64,000 nucleotides of DNA from contig JAAHHJ010000005.1 of NCBI GenBank assembly GCA_010692425.1, positions 62,001 through 126,000 of the forward strand. The letters run 5' to 3'. Under the pieces are notes generated by a model. The model searched no databases. It was not told the DNA's origin and was given only the letters and a program-made list of their open reading frames with translations. Position 1 is the first letter of the stretch; every line of letters begins with the position of its first letter. The translations under genes and the position numbers were made by a program. This document shows, in pieces, positions 19,178-28,855 of the stretch. The stretch is from Symploca sp. SIO3C6 (GTDB lineage Bacteria; Cyanobacteriota; Cyanobacteriia; Cyanobacteriales; Coleofasciculaceae).

Positions 19178-19888
19178 ATGACTGTATCTAAATCTAAAGC
19201 GTTATGCGTGCTCAGTGGAGGACAGGATTCTACCACCTGTGCGGCTTTAGCCTGTCAACAGTTTGATGAAGTTCATGCGATTACATTTGACTATGGGCAG
19301 CGGCATTTGGTTGAACTAGAAAGTGCGATTACTATTGCTAAGAAACTCAAGCTGACCAGTCACGAAATAGTAAAGTTAGGTCCAATTTTGAAGGGAACCT
19401 CACCCTTGGTGTCTGACAATCCGCTTGGTCAATATAAATCAGCTGAAGAATTGCCAGGTGGGGTAGAACCTACCTTTGTTCCAGCTCGTAATATCCTTTT
19501 CCTAACTCTTGCAGCCAACCGAGCTGCTGTAAGAGGAATCAAAGATATCTTTATCGGTGTTTGCGAAGCTGATTTTGCTGGTTATTACGACTGCCGCCAA
19601 GTGTTTGTTGATGCGATGGCAAAGGCTCTGGGGGAAGGTATTTGGGGAAATCCAACGTCTTTTGTAATTCATACTCCGTTGATGCAATTAACTAAAGCTG
19701 AGAGTGTAAAATTAGCAGTCGATGTGCTAGGTGACAGGTTCCAGGAAGTCCTTGAGTTGACTCATACCTGTTACGCTGGAGTAAAAGGTGGTTGTGGTAA
19801 ATGCCATGCTTGTCTAATCCGTGACCGTGGATTTCTTGAGGCTGGTATCGAAGACCCAATTTGGAAGTTTAGGAAGGTGGTATTATGA
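19178..19888 (+). CDS. queC: 7-cyano-7-deazaguanine synthase
   Basis: QueC turns 7-carboxy-7-deazaguanine into preQ0 with ATP and ammonia. The 236-residue protein carries the PP-loop SGGQDSTTC (about residues 13-21) and the C-terminal zinc site C-x8-C-x2-C-x2-C (CYAGVKGGCGKCHAC). I start it at ATG 19178, where AGGAGC lies about seven bases upstream; an in-frame ATG at 19160 would add six residues. Its last four bases overlap the queF start, indicating translational coupling. Part of the queE-queC-queF cluster. Confidence 0.95.
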   Translation: MTVSKSKALCVLSGGQDSTTCAALACQQFDEVHAITFDYGQRHLVELESAITIAKKLKLTSHEIVKLGPILKGTSPLVSDNPLGQYKSAEELPGGVEPTFVPARNILFLTLAANRAAVRGIKDIFIGVCEADFAGYYDCRQVFVDAMAKALGEGIWGNPTSFVIHTPLMQLTKAESVKLAVDVLGDRFQEVLELTHTCYAGVKGGCGKCHACLIRDRGFLEAGIEDPIWKFRKVVL

Positions 19889-20310
19889 GTCAGACAGTAC
19901 TACAGTATGGTGATGAAGCTATTCATATGGCTGCAAGTCAACCTTTAGAGGTGTGGCCTAATCCATCACTAGAACACGACTACCTGATCCACATTGAGCA
20001 TCCTGAGTTCACTGCCCTTTGCCCACGCTCTGGCTACCCTGACTTCGGGATAATAGTATTGGATTATTATCCAGGTGAATGGGTAGTAGAACTGAAGGCG
20101 TTTAAGCTCTACATCAATTCCTTCAGGCAGGAGCGAATTAGTCATGAGGCAGTGATCAATAAAATTGCTGACCGACTGTTTGCAGACATACAGCCAAAAG
20201 CAATTAGGGTTATAGGTGATTTCATGCGGCGTGGTAACGTGAAGACTGTTATTACAGTTTGTCGCGGTCAGTTAATGAATTTCCCTGAGTATCAGGCAAG
20301 AATTTTGTGA
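19885..20310 (+). CDS. queF: NADPH-dependent 7-cyano-7-deazaguanine reductase
   Basis: QueF reduces the nitrile of preQ0 to the amine of preQ1, the base inserted into tRNA for queuosine. At 141 residues this is the short, single-domain type. The nucleophilic cysteine is in FTALCPRSGYPD and the NADPH-binding QueF motif is around VELKAFKLYINSF. It overlaps queC by four bases (ATGA), so the two are translated together. Downstream lies insertion-sequence debris. Confidence 0.95.
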   Translation: MSQTVLQYGDEAIHMAASQPLEVWPNPSLEHDYLIHIEHPEFTALCPRSGYPDFGIIVLDYYPGEWVVELKAFKLYINSFRQERISHEAVINKIADRLFADIQPKAIRVIGDFMRRGNVKTVITVCRGQLMNFPEYQARIL

Positions 20311-20398
20311 CTAAGGAAATCCCAAGAAACAAATTATCCAGGGTACTTAGTTTTAGTGAGTGCTAGGAGTATCCAAATTTGAACAAAATGAGTGAGGC

Positions 20399-20433
20399 AC
20401 TCCCCCACCTGCCGTTGGCGAGGTGGGAGTCAA
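20399..20433. repeat. Hairpin at an IS200/IS605-type end
   Basis: ACTCCCACCT-type arms flank GCCGTTGGCG (about 20400-20431). Such subterminal hairpins are what single-strand transposases of IS200/IS605 recognise. The TnpA remnant follows immediately. Confidence 0.5.
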
Positions 20434-20446
20434 CGAACGGCAGCAA

Positions 20447-20614
20447 CTAATCATCGTAGCCCTGATTCTCCATGTACTGTTTGAGAACAGACAACGGTAC
20501 ACCACCACAGGAAATAGCGCTAAACCCTTGTTTCCAAAAAACTGGTTTCCAGTATTAGGATTTTAGCTCATTTTCGTGTCGTTTCCTGATTTCTTGACTG
20601 GAAAGAGTCTTAAT
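20447..20614 (-). pseudogene. IS200/IS605-family TnpA (Y1 transposase) remnant
   Basis: The minus strand encodes the C-terminal part of a Y1 transposase: IRKRHENELKS, then an in-frame TAA (20557-20555) where YY is expected, then YWKPVFWKQGF and GGVPLSVLKQYMENQ. The N-terminal half with the HUH motif is absent and the stop is internal, so this copy is dead. It may be all that remains of an element that entered downstream of queF. Confidence 0.75.
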
Positions 20615-20666
20615 TGGGACTTGCTGAATAAGTAAGAGAAAAACAACCGATGGATTAATTAGTTAT

Positions 20667-21090
20667 TTAAGCCTCAAGAAATAATGAGCTTTTGTTGTTG
20701 ATAATTATTTCATTCACTTGGTTTACTAGATTCGCTGTTATTCTTTCCCTAAATCTTACCAAAAGTGATGGGTCAAATGGGTCTTCACTGCTGTAATTTA
20801 CTCGACCTATAAAGTCTTGTAAATATGGATTATCTTGAATCTGTTCTACTGTTTCTCGAGCAGTTATTCCCAATTTTTCTTTTATTATTAATGCCCCCAA
20901 GGCTGTCCGAAATGGCAGGGCGGGTGCCTCCATCTGCTCAGCCAAATTTTTAGCGTATTCCTCTTCAAATTCATCCGGTGGGTATCAAGTTCGCCATGAT
21001 TACCCAACGGTTGTTTTGTGATAATTTTCCCTCAAATGGCAGTTCAAAATCTTCCGGTTGGCTGGGGGCTGAGTTAACTTGGTGGCACAT
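20667..21090 (-). pseudogene. IS1182-like transposase N-terminal remnant, frameshifted
   Basis: From an ATG at 21090 one frame reads FELPFEGKLS and NNRWVIMANLIP. After an apparent one-base insertion near 20980 another frame continues PDEFEEEYAKNL, then PALPFRTALGALIIKEKLG and PYLQDFIG. This is the N-terminal, DUF772-like part of IS1182/IS5-group transposases. It stops after about 140 residues, so the catalytic DDE region is missing. GACTTGCTGAATAAGT at 20619-20634 may be an element end. Non-functional. Confidence 0.75.
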
Positions 21091-21608
21091 CGTCCCTGAT
21101 CACGGTGCAGGGATTTTGAGCGATTTTACCAGATTTCCTTGAACCACGGCAACTTTCTATACGGCTCAAAGCATTAAAAGTAGCATTCTTTCACATCCCT
21201 ATTTTTAAAGATGAAGGTCGTTATTTTAATCAACATAATTCAATCATTAACAGTGACATTAAAAATTCTGAGTGGAGTTTATTACTTCTGCAAAGCTTGT
21301 ATAAAATCTAGGTAAATTTTGGAACAAACCACAATTATTATGTGGTTAATTTTTCCTGACAGTGCTATGTTTTGACTTATAACAATTAAACTAAATTAGA
21401 CCATGAAGCTACAGAATTAAAAAAGTTATTTTCTGGCAATTTAATTTTCTGCGTTTAGATTTTTTTACAATTTTAACAAGGGAAGTTAGGCACTGCATAA
21501 ATGCTGGAGTTGAGACCAATAGATATATGGGAACTCAAAACTAAAGATTTTGTAGTTGGCTTAATTTAATTGAGCAAAAGTCACAGTTTTTTAAATTATA
21601 GGAGTTGA
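21091..21608. other. AT-rich spacer before the PEP-CTERM gene
   Basis: About 520 AT-rich bases after the insertion-sequence debris. No open frame, repeat or RNA gene was recognised. The end carries GGAG eight bases before the next start codon. Confidence 0.4.
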
Positions 21609-22400
21609 ATGAATATGAAGATAATGAAACTAATGATGGCTACAGCTTTGGCGACAGCAACCATTATTGGAGTTTTTACAGATCCAGCAGATGCTCTAGT
21701 AAGAAGAAGGGGGCGTCGTTACTCCAGAGCGTCTGATGTTCCAGATCTTAGATTTAGTCTGGTCAGGAATCAGATTGGTGATGACTTCATAAATGATAGT
21801 GACACAGCAGATAATTTTGGAGTTTTCAATGGCGCTATTGAAAATTTTTTTTATTTTCAAGGCCGTGGGGATCTGGATGGTGATGATGTATTTGATTTAA
21901 CCATTAACCTGCTGGAATTTGATCGGGGTAACCTGAGTGCGATGTGGAACAGAAGCAGAGATATTATTGAATACACAATAAGCTCTCCCGACCCAGTCAT
22001 GGCAACGGTTACTAATGATAATTCAGGTGTAATAAGTAATCCTAATTATCAAGGAGATATTCTGCGTTTTGAGTTTGATGTGAGTGGTTTTAGTGAACAA
22101 AAACAATTTAGTTTAGTTAATGATCTAGCTTTTATAGAAGAGGAAAACATGTTTGTTTCTTCTCGGCTGCAAAATGTAGAATTTGTAAGAGATACATTTG
22201 GGTTTGATTTGGAACTACCAACTTTTATCTTCCCGGACGGAGTAACTTTTCTTTTCCCGAACGAGGAATTTCCAGAAGAGGATCTCTCGGTCGGATTCTC
22301 TAATCTTACCGAAAGTGTCCCCGAACCAAGCACTACAGCTGCTCTGTTGACATTAGGTACTTTGGGTGGAGGATTGCTACGGAAGCGCAAAATGATATAA
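21609..22400 (+). CDS. PEP-CTERM sorted exported protein
   Basis: A 263-residue secreted protein. It has an N-terminal signal peptide (hydrophobic to about residue 25, ADA cleavage site). The C-terminal PEP-CTERM sorting signal has VPEPS, a hydrophobic helix and the basic tail RKRK. That tail is cut by an exosortase, and such proteins are usually displayed on the cell surface or in extracellular polymer. The middle is acidic and rich in D, N and F with no domain I recognise. GGAG precedes the ATG at 21609. The next gene also encodes a surface exoprotein, but the exosortase is not here. Confidence 0.85.
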   Translation: MNMKIMKLMMATALATATIIGVFTDPADALVRRRGRRYSRASDVPDLRFSLVRNQIGDDFINDSDTADNFGVFNGAIENFFYFQGRGDLDGDDVFDLTINLLEFDRGNLSAMWNRSRDIIEYTISSPDPVMATVTNDNSGVISNPNYQGDILRFEFDVSGFSEQKQFSLVNDLAFIEEENMFVSSRLQNVEFVRDTFGFDLELPTFIFPDGVTFLFPNEEFPEEDLSVGFSNLTESVPEPSTTAALLTLGTLGGGLLRKRKMI

Positions 22401-22555
22401 ATGTTCTATCTAAAATAATAAGTTCTATCTAGAATAATAAAGTGTTTCTAGGTGGTGGATAGGTGGTGGAGAAGTGTAAAGATACGAACAAAATCTTTTT
22501 TCAACTCTACTCCACCTCATCACCTTATCACTTTTACCTTCTGCCACTTCCAGCT

Positions 22556-25378
22556 ATGAAACTATCTCCGATTCAATTCTGGCTCTTTAGTGGGAGTATT
22601 TCGTTTAGCTTATTATTCTCCCCACCCACTAGAGCACAAATAGTCCCTGATACTACCTTGGGCAATGAAAATTCCGTTGTTACTCCCAATGTAGATGTCC
22701 AAGGCGCTATTGCTGACCTCATTGAGGGTGGAGCTATCCGAGATGCTAATCTATTTCACAGTTTCCTCGAATTTAATATTGGAGAAGCGCAAAGAGTTTA
22801 CTTCTCCAATCCACAAGGAATTGCAAATATTCTCACCCGTGTCACTGGAAGTAACATCTCAGAAATTCTAGGAACTTTGGGAGTTAACGGTAACGCCAAT
22901 CTATTTCTCATCAACCCCAATGGAATCATATTTGGTGAAGACGCTTCACTCGATATTGGAGGCTCCTTTCTAGCGAGTACAGCAAATAGCATCAACTTGG
23001 CAGATGGGTTTCAATTCAGTGCCACAGCTTCCCAGACTCAACCCTTACTAACTGTTAGTGCACCCGTGGGTCTAGGTTTTGGGGAAGTGCCAGGAAGCAT
23101 TGTTAATCAATCCCTTGTAACTAATAGCGATGGTGAACTAACCGGACTCCAGGTACAGCCTGGGGAAACCTTAGCACTTATAGGTGGCGATCTTTTCCTA
23201 GAGGGGGGTATCCTTTCAACAGAAGGAGGACAAATTGAGTTAGGGAGTGTTGCAGACAACAATCTAGTCAGCCTAACCTCAACTAATCAAGGCTGGAGGT
23301 TGGGTTATGAGGATATCGAGCACTTCCAGGACATTACCCTATTCCAGGGAGCTTTAGTCGGCACTAGTGGTGATAGTGGCGGTGATATCGAGATCCAGGG
23401 AAGGCGCGTGAAACTTACTGAAGGTAGTCAGGTTATTTCTCTCACTCTGGCTGAAGGTCAAGCAGGAAATTTGAGGGTAAGTGCTTCAGAGTCTTTAGAA
23501 CTAGTGGGAGGGATTACCTTCGAAGATGAGGAAGGTTCTTTTTTTTCGCCCACTGGCTTGTTAGCTGAAGTCGAAGAGGAAGCTACGGGGGAAGGAGCAA
23601 CATTAACAATTGAAACTGGACAACTGATTGTCAAGGATGGAGCAACTGTATCAACTACTACTTTTGGTGAGGGTCAAGGAGTAGATTTGACGGTAAGTGC
23701 CTCGGAGTCTGTCGAACTTCTGGGAAGCTCTCCAGAGGGTGAGTTTCCTAGCGGTCTGTTTGCTCAAGTTGAGACAACAGCTACAGGCGATGGTGGAACA
23801 CTAACGATTGAAACCCGACAGCTGATTGTCAAGGATGGGGCACAGGTATCAGCCGCTACTTTTGGCGCGGGTCGCGCAGGGGATTTGACCGTAAGTGCCT
23901 CAGAATTAGTAAAACTTGAGGGCACAGCACCAGATGACTTTACTCCTAGTGGCTTGTTTGCTCAAGTTGAGGGTAATGATACAGGTAATGCTGGAAATTT
24001 GACTGTAGAAACTCAACAGTTCATTGTCAAGGATGGGGCACAGATCTCAAGTGCTGCTCGAAATGGGGGTCAGGGAGGCATTATCACCGTCAACGCTTCA
24101 GATTTTATCCAACTGAGTGGAACTTCACCCAATGCAGATCTAGAAGAGGGTAGCAGTGGTATTTTTGTTTCAGCCGAGAAAGCATTTATCGATGATCAAT
24201 CAGGAGATATTATTATTACTACTGCTAACTCAGGAGACCTGAAAATTGAAACTGGAGAGTTGATAGTCGAGGATGGAGCAAGAATATCAGCTGATACCTT
24301 TGGTACTGGTGACGGTGGTACTTTAACTTTAGATGTCAAAGAATTAATAATTAGGGACGGGGGACAAATAGGAGCTGGTTCTAGGGTAGAAGAAAACCCT
24401 GTTAATCCTCTTAATAGAGAACGAGGTGTAGGGGGAACCGTAACCGTCAACGCCTCTGAGTCTGTAGAAGTAACTGGTAGTGGCACCATTGGAGCTACCC
24501 CGGTAAAAAGCAGCTTATTTGCTAGAGCCGAAGGCACAGGAAATGCTGGCAATTTAAATATTTTCACTCCTAATTTGACAGTCCGAGATGGAGCCGAAGT
24601 CACTGTCAGTGCTACAGGAGAAGGAGAAGCAGGCAGTTTAAAAGTTGAGGCTGAGTCTATTCGTCTCGATGATGGCAGCCTTAGCGCACAAACCAGAGCC
24701 GGAGATCAAGGCAATATTACCCTCAAAGTTCAAGACGTCATACTGCGTCGTGGCTCTGAGATTATCACCAACGCCATTTTAGATGCCACTGGCGGTAATA
24801 TCACCATCAACACAGATATCTTAGCCGCTCTGGAAGATAGTGATATCACTGCCAGAGCGATCAGAGGTCGAGGAGGTAATATCACAATTACCACCCAAGG
24901 CATCTTTCTCTCCCCCGATAGTGATGTTAATGCTAGTTCCCAATTAGGTATTAGTGGTACAGTAACTATTACTACCCCAGAAGTTGACCCCACTTCCGGA
25001 ATACTAGAGTTGCCCTCAAACCCAATAGACGCAGAATCAATAGTGGCTAAAAATCCCTGCGCTATTAAAGAGGGAAAAATTGCTGGAGGCAGTTCCTTTG
25101 TGATTACTGGACGCGGTGGTTTACCTCCTAGTTCTGATGACCCCCTACCTCATGTTACCAGGGTAGTTGAGTGGGTAAGTCGTTCTCCCGAGCCAGTAAG
25201 GACTCCTGTGGTGCTGCGTAAGCGAGTACAAACAAATGCTCAAGGAGAAAGAACCTATCCAGTAATTGAGCAAGCCCAAGGCTGGATGGTAGCTTCTGAC
25301 GACACGATTATGCTGACGGCTACACCACCAAATGTTATGCCTCAAACTCCTCGATTGACCCATCCTCTCTGTCGCTAA
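22556..25378 (+). CDS. Filamentous haemagglutinin-type exoprotein (TpsA-like)
   Basis: A 940-residue secreted protein with a signal peptide (to about residue 27, THRAQ-like TRAQ site) and the TPS/haemagglutinin N-terminal domain. Motifs include VQGAIADLIEGGAIR, FLINPNGIIFGEDASLDIGGSFLAST and NQSLVTN. A long beta-helical region follows, with repeats of IETGQLIVKDGA and SASESVELLG. Such proteins cross the outer membrane through a TpsB partner; none is in the window. I start at ATG 22556, where the signal peptide begins; an upstream in-frame start at 22463 would precede it with an unlikely 31 residues. A terminator follows at 25493. Confidence 0.88.
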   Translation: MKLSPIQFWLFSGSISFSLLFSPPTRAQIVPDTTLGNENSVVTPNVDVQGAIADLIEGGAIRDANLFHSFLEFNIGEAQRVYFSNPQGIANILTRVTGSNISEILGTLGVNGNANLFLINPNGIIFGEDASLDIGGSFLASTANSINLADGFQFSATASQTQPLLTVSAPVGLGFGEVPGSIVNQSLVTNSDGELTGLQVQPGETLALIGGDLFLEGGILSTEGGQIELGSVADNNLVSLTSTNQGWRLGYEDIEHFQDITLFQGALVGTSGDSGGDIEIQGRRVKLTEGSQVISLTLAEGQAGNLRVSASESLELVGGITFEDEEGSFFSPTGLLAEVEEEATGEGATLTIETGQLIVKDGATVSTTTFGEGQGVDLTVSASESVELLGSSPEGEFPSGLFAQVETTATGDGGTLTIETRQLIVKDGAQVSAATFGAGRAGDLTVSASELVKLEGTAPDDFTPSGLFAQVEGNDTGNAGNLTVETQQFIVKDGAQISSAARNGGQGGIITVNASDFIQLSGTSPNADLEEGSSGIFVSAEKAFIDDQSGDIIITTANSGDLKIETGELIVEDGARISADTFGTGDGGTLTLDVKELIIRDGGQIGAGSRVEENPVNPLNRERGVGGTVTVNASESVEVTGSGTIGATPVKSSLFARAEGTGNAGNLNIFTPNLTVRDGAEVTVSATGEGEAGSLKVEAESIRLDDGSLSAQTRAGDQGNITLKVQDVILRRGSEIITNAILDATGGNITINTDILAALEDSDITARAIRGRGGNITITTQGIFLSPDSDVNASSQLGISGTVTITTPEVDPTSGILELPSNPIDAESIVAKNPCAIKEGKIAGGSSFVITGRGGLPPSSDDPLPHVTRVVEWVSRSPEPVRTPVVLRKRVQTNAQGERTYPVIEQAQGWMVASDDTIMLTATPPNVMPQTPRLTHPLCR

Positions 25379-25492
25379 TCTTCACATTTTGAATAAGGGA
25401 ATAGAGAATTGTGAAGTTTGGGAAATCAGTGCGTAAGTCCTAATTCATGAGGATTTCGGAAAATGTCAATATTTTACATATGTTATTACAAG

Positions 25493-25531
25493 GACAAAAG
25501 AATGCTAACCATTCTTTTGTCACTTTTTTAG
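25493..25531 (+). terminator. Rho-independent terminator after the exoprotein gene
   Basis: GACAAAAGAATG (25493-25504) and CATTCTTTTGTC (25510-25521) form a perfect 12-bp stem with a 5-base loop, followed by ACTTTTTTAG. It lies about 115 bases after the stop codon. Confidence 0.8.
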
Positions 25532-25765
25532 TACAAATTACTACAAAATTAAAATAGTATTAGTATTTTTTGTCACAAAAGCAGCAATAACAAGGTAAAA
25601 GTATTGTTATTACTGTTTTCATCGCGTTTTTCAACTTGATGAGGTATATTTACCTGGACTTTAAGGAACAGGGAATGGGTGAAAATACTAAGTTTATCTC
25701 ACTAATTCGAGAATGAATATATCATTATTAAAAAGTTTTACGTACAAAAAGGTAGCAAACTAACA

Positions 25766-28027
25766 ATGTTATTTAAAGTCAGTGGACGTGTTTATGAAAC
25801 CGAAAGTGGCTCAGGAATTCCTGACTTATTTGTCAAAGCTTTTGACAAAGATTTAATCAAAGATGATTACTTGGGAGAAACTTGCACTGATAGGCAAGGC
25901 AACTTTGAAATTATTTACAACGAAAAAGATTTCGGAGGAAAATTTGAAGGCAATCCTGATTTGTATATCGTGGTCAAGACTCCTGACCATCACCACGTTT
26001 TATACACTAGCAAAAAGAATATTCGTCTTGAAGCCAATGCTAGTGAACATTTTGAAATAGCAATTACTCAAGCTAACTTACAGCAAACACCTTCATTTGA
26101 AGATGACAAAAAATTACTCAAAATTCTTATTGGCATCGCCTGGATAGATGGTGTTCTCGAACCTGGTGAACAGAAATATATTAACCAAATTGCCACCAAG
26201 AAAAAACTCACAGAAGATCCTGAGATTAAAACTCTCTTAAACCAACCTGTGCCCCTTGATGAGTGTTATCAGTGGTTACAAAATTATTTAGGCAACAATC
26301 CCACTGATGAAAAGTATCAAGAGCTGTATGAAAATATCAGCACCTTGATTTCTAGTGATACTGAAGTCGATATCAAAGAAGCAGAATTACTACAGTTTTT
26401 GTCAGATAAGAAGACTCGTAACCAAAAGCTTCAGGAACGCTTGATGAAGATTTTTCTTGATTCAAAATTCCTAAAGAAAGTCATCAGCGATACAACAGAA
26501 GAGGCAAAAATTGCCAATCAAGGCATCAAAATTTCTGGTTATTATGCTCGTATCCCAAACCTGATTCTAAGTCAACTCCACAGTACTAAGAGCGATCATC
26601 TGCTCAAAGACGACATGTCTAAAATTTATCTAGACGATAATTTTGCCCCTGTTGAACAAGAAACTAGTGTTGAGGAACTTAAAGTAATTGGAGAACTTCC
26701 TCAACAACTCTCAGGGATGTTTCTACGCAACGGTCCTAACCCCCAATTTCGACCCCTTGGGCTCTACCACTGGTTTGATGGGGATGGCATGATACACAGA
26801 GTAAACCTCAGCAATGGCAAAGCTAGCTATGACAATCGTTATGTTCATACTGAAGCATTTGAGATTGAAAAACGAGAAGGTAAAACTATCTGGCCTGGCT
26901 TAATGAACCTGCCTAGGTTTGATGGACCCCACGGCATCATGATGAAGAATGTTGCCAACACTTCCTTAGTTTGGCATAATAGCAAGCTGCTAGCACTCTG
27001 GGAAGCAGGTGAACCCTATATCATTGACGCTTCTAGCTTAGAAACCCTGGGTTCTCACAACTTTGGTGACAAACTTAAAAGCACTTTCACGGCACATCCG
27101 AAAATTGACCCAGTCACGGGTGAAATGATTTTCTTTGGCTGTTCATTTATCATGCCCCCTTATTTAGAATATGGCGTGGTTTCGGCAGAAGGAGAAATTT
27201 TGCACACTGTCCCCATCGATTTGCCTACTCCCGTGATGATGCACGATTTTGCAATCACTCAAGACTACACGATCTTTTTAGATCTGCCCCTTGCTTTTGA
27301 GCCCATGCGGATGCTCGAAGGCAAACTACCCATTGCCTTTGAATGGAAACGTCCCAGTCGAATTGGCGTCGTACCTCGTCACGGAGACAATAGTAATATC
27401 CGCTGGTTCTCCATTCCCCCTTGTATGGTAATTCACACTGCTAATGCCTACCAAGAAGGGGATGAAGTGATACTGGTTGCTTGCCGCATGAAATACTGCA
27501 ACCTCTTAATGCCCTTCTACGACAAAAACAACAAACTCGGAGAAATTGATCTTGAGACTCTCAAGCTCTACCGTTGGCACTTGAATCTGAAGACAGGTGC
27601 CGTCAAAGAAGAGGTTATTGATGATGTTGCTAGTGAGTTTCCTCGGATCAATGAGCGATTGATGGGCAGAAAAATCCGTTATGCTTATGCTTCGCGAGTG
27701 GCAGGATACATGAAGCCAAAACCACTCTTCGATGGTCTCATCAAGTATGACTTACAACAGGCTAGCACTCAAACCCATGAACTGGGCAGAGGAAGGTTTT
27801 GTGGAGAGAGTGCCTTTGCCCCTCGCCCTGGTTCAACGACTGAGGACGATGGCTGGTTGCTAACCTTTGTATGGGATGCAGTAGCCAAGCAAGCTGAACT
27901 ACTCGTCATTGATGCTCAAGATGTAACGGCTAAACCGATCGCACGGGTATTGATACCTGAGCGTGTTCCCTATGGCTTCCACGCTACTTGGCTCTCGTCC
28001 GAACAAATAACAACTCAACAGAGTTAA
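25766..28027 (+). CDS. Carotenoid oxygenase fused to transthyretin-like and TerB-like domains
   Basis: A 753-residue protein whose C-terminal 460 residues form a carotenoid cleavage dioxygenase of the RPE65 family. That part starts at LPQQLSGMFLRNGPNPQF. The four iron-binding histidines are at about 444 (TAHPK), 493 (MMHDFA), 557 (VIHTANA) and 739 (YGFHATW). The usual enzyme is 450-500 residues. Here about 290 residues precede it: residues 1-105 look like a transthyretin/carboxypeptidase-regulatory beta-sandwich, and about 108-210 like a TerB-type helical domain (GIAWIDGVLEPGE). Substrate and the role of the extra domains are unknown. No signal peptide is seen, so it is likely cytosolic. No partner gene is adjacent. 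Confidence 0.85.
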   Translation: MLFKVSGRVYETESGSGIPDLFVKAFDKDLIKDDYLGETCTDRQGNFEIIYNEKDFGGKFEGNPDLYIVVKTPDHHHVLYTSKKNIRLEANASEHFEIAITQANLQQTPSFEDDKKLLKILIGIAWIDGVLEPGEQKYINQIATKKKLTEDPEIKTLLNQPVPLDECYQWLQNYLGNNPTDEKYQELYENISTLISSDTEVDIKEAELLQFLSDKKTRNQKLQERLMKIFLDSKFLKKVISDTTEEAKIANQGIKISGYYARIPNLILSQLHSTKSDHLLKDDMSKIYLDDNFAPVEQETSVEELKVIGELPQQLSGMFLRNGPNPQFRPLGLYHWFDGDGMIHRVNLSNGKASYDNRYVHTEAFEIEKREGKTIWPGLMNLPRFDGPHGIMMKNVANTSLVWHNSKLLALWEAGEPYIIDASSLETLGSHNFGDKLKSTFTAHPKIDPVTGEMIFFGCSFIMPPYLEYGVVSAEGEILHTVPIDLPTPVMMHDFAITQDYTIFLDLPLAFEPMRMLEGKLPIAFEWKRPSRIGVVPRHGDNSNIRWFSIPPCMVIHTANAYQEGDEVILVACRMKYCNLLMPFYDKNNKLGEIDLETLKLYRWHLNLKTGAVKEEVIDDVASEFPRINERLMGRKIRYAYASRVAGYMKPKPLFDGLIKYDLQQASTQTHELGRGRFCGESAFAPRPGSTTEDDGWLLTFVWDAVAKQAELLVIDAQDVTAKPIARVLIPERVPYGFHATWLSSEQITTQQS

Positions 28028-28102
28028 GCTCTCTTAACTATTGAGACTTCTTCACATCCTTTGAAAAGTCAGATTAAAATATAGCTTGCCAACAAACAAA
28101 AC

Positions 28103-28134
28103 CCTACCCGGATGATATCTGGGTAGGTCTTAAA
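28103..28134 (+). terminator. Hairpin after the carotenoid oxygenase gene
   Basis: CCTACCC (28103-28109) and GGGTAGG (28121-28127) form a 7-bp stem followed by TCTTAAAG. The U-tail is short, so this is a moderate candidate. Confidence 0.5.
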
Positions 28135-28855
28135 GAATTATAAAATTGCCTAAAGTCAGTCTACACCCCACACCCTACACCCTGCCTTAACCAGCAACCT
28201 TTATTCTTGTCCAGGTACTTATTCGGGTTAGGTGTTATTTGAGTCCCTTTGTCGTGTCTGTTCCCGTTTTAGCCTCAGAGGTATTTGCGCAACGAGAAAA
28301 TCAAGAGAAAGCAAAAGCTGATAGATGACTTCAATCGGGGTTGAAAAAAATTCATTAATACCGCTGTCAGGATTGACAGTTCTAAGACCAAAAACTACAG
28401 TTTTAGTTATATCGAACTCAGGTTATCAGAAGGCTCTAAACTTCTTCCATAGCTTTTCTTATCTTCACTGGCGTAACTTTGACATATATCGCACAATATA
28501 AGTGTTTGATGAAAGCCAATACCATTAAATCCACACTCAAACGTTTATCTTTCCTGACGAAGCTAACCACGGATGAATTCCTTGACAACACTAGATACTC
28601 AAGGTAGAGTCGGACGATTAGTTAACTTACCTAATTGGTTTATAATTGCAGTCTTACTTAGTTTTGAGGCTGTCCTAACTTAGGGTAAAGTTTAATGTAA
28701 TCTTTGATTAACACAGGACTTACGCAACTGGCACAGTGCAATTGCCAGTTGCATCAGTCCTGTAACAAATACAACCCAAATAGAATAGCCTTTAGTTTCA
28801 TTTGATTGGGAAACACGTTTTTTTACGTTGAACTTGTCGACAGGATTTTTACTCA
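28135..28855. other. Gene-poor spacer with repeats
   Basis: About 700 bases without a convincing gene. It contains an ACACCCTACACCCTG repeat (near 28164-28185) of the kind also seen in the 152-bp repeat elements, several short interrupted frames, and the palindrome at 28713-28763. Some of it may be decayed mobile DNA. Confidence 0.4.
28713..28763. repeat. Imperfect 51-bp palindrome (GGACTTACGCA type)
   Basis: ACAGGACT (28713-28720) pairs with AGTCCTGT (28756-28763), and inside GCAACTGGCA pairs with TGCCAGTTGC. GGACTTACGCA-type sequences recur in cyanobacterial spacers. It could be a miniature element or an insertion-sequence scar. Confidence 0.55.

Noticed and set aside
24196-24603. 135-codon minus-strand frame opposite the exoprotein gene
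   Set aside because: Shadow of a long repetitive gene; no start signal and low-complexity composition.
28541-28680. Short interrupted frames that might be another transposase remnant
   Set aside because: No recognisable transposase motif; kept only as part of the spacer description.
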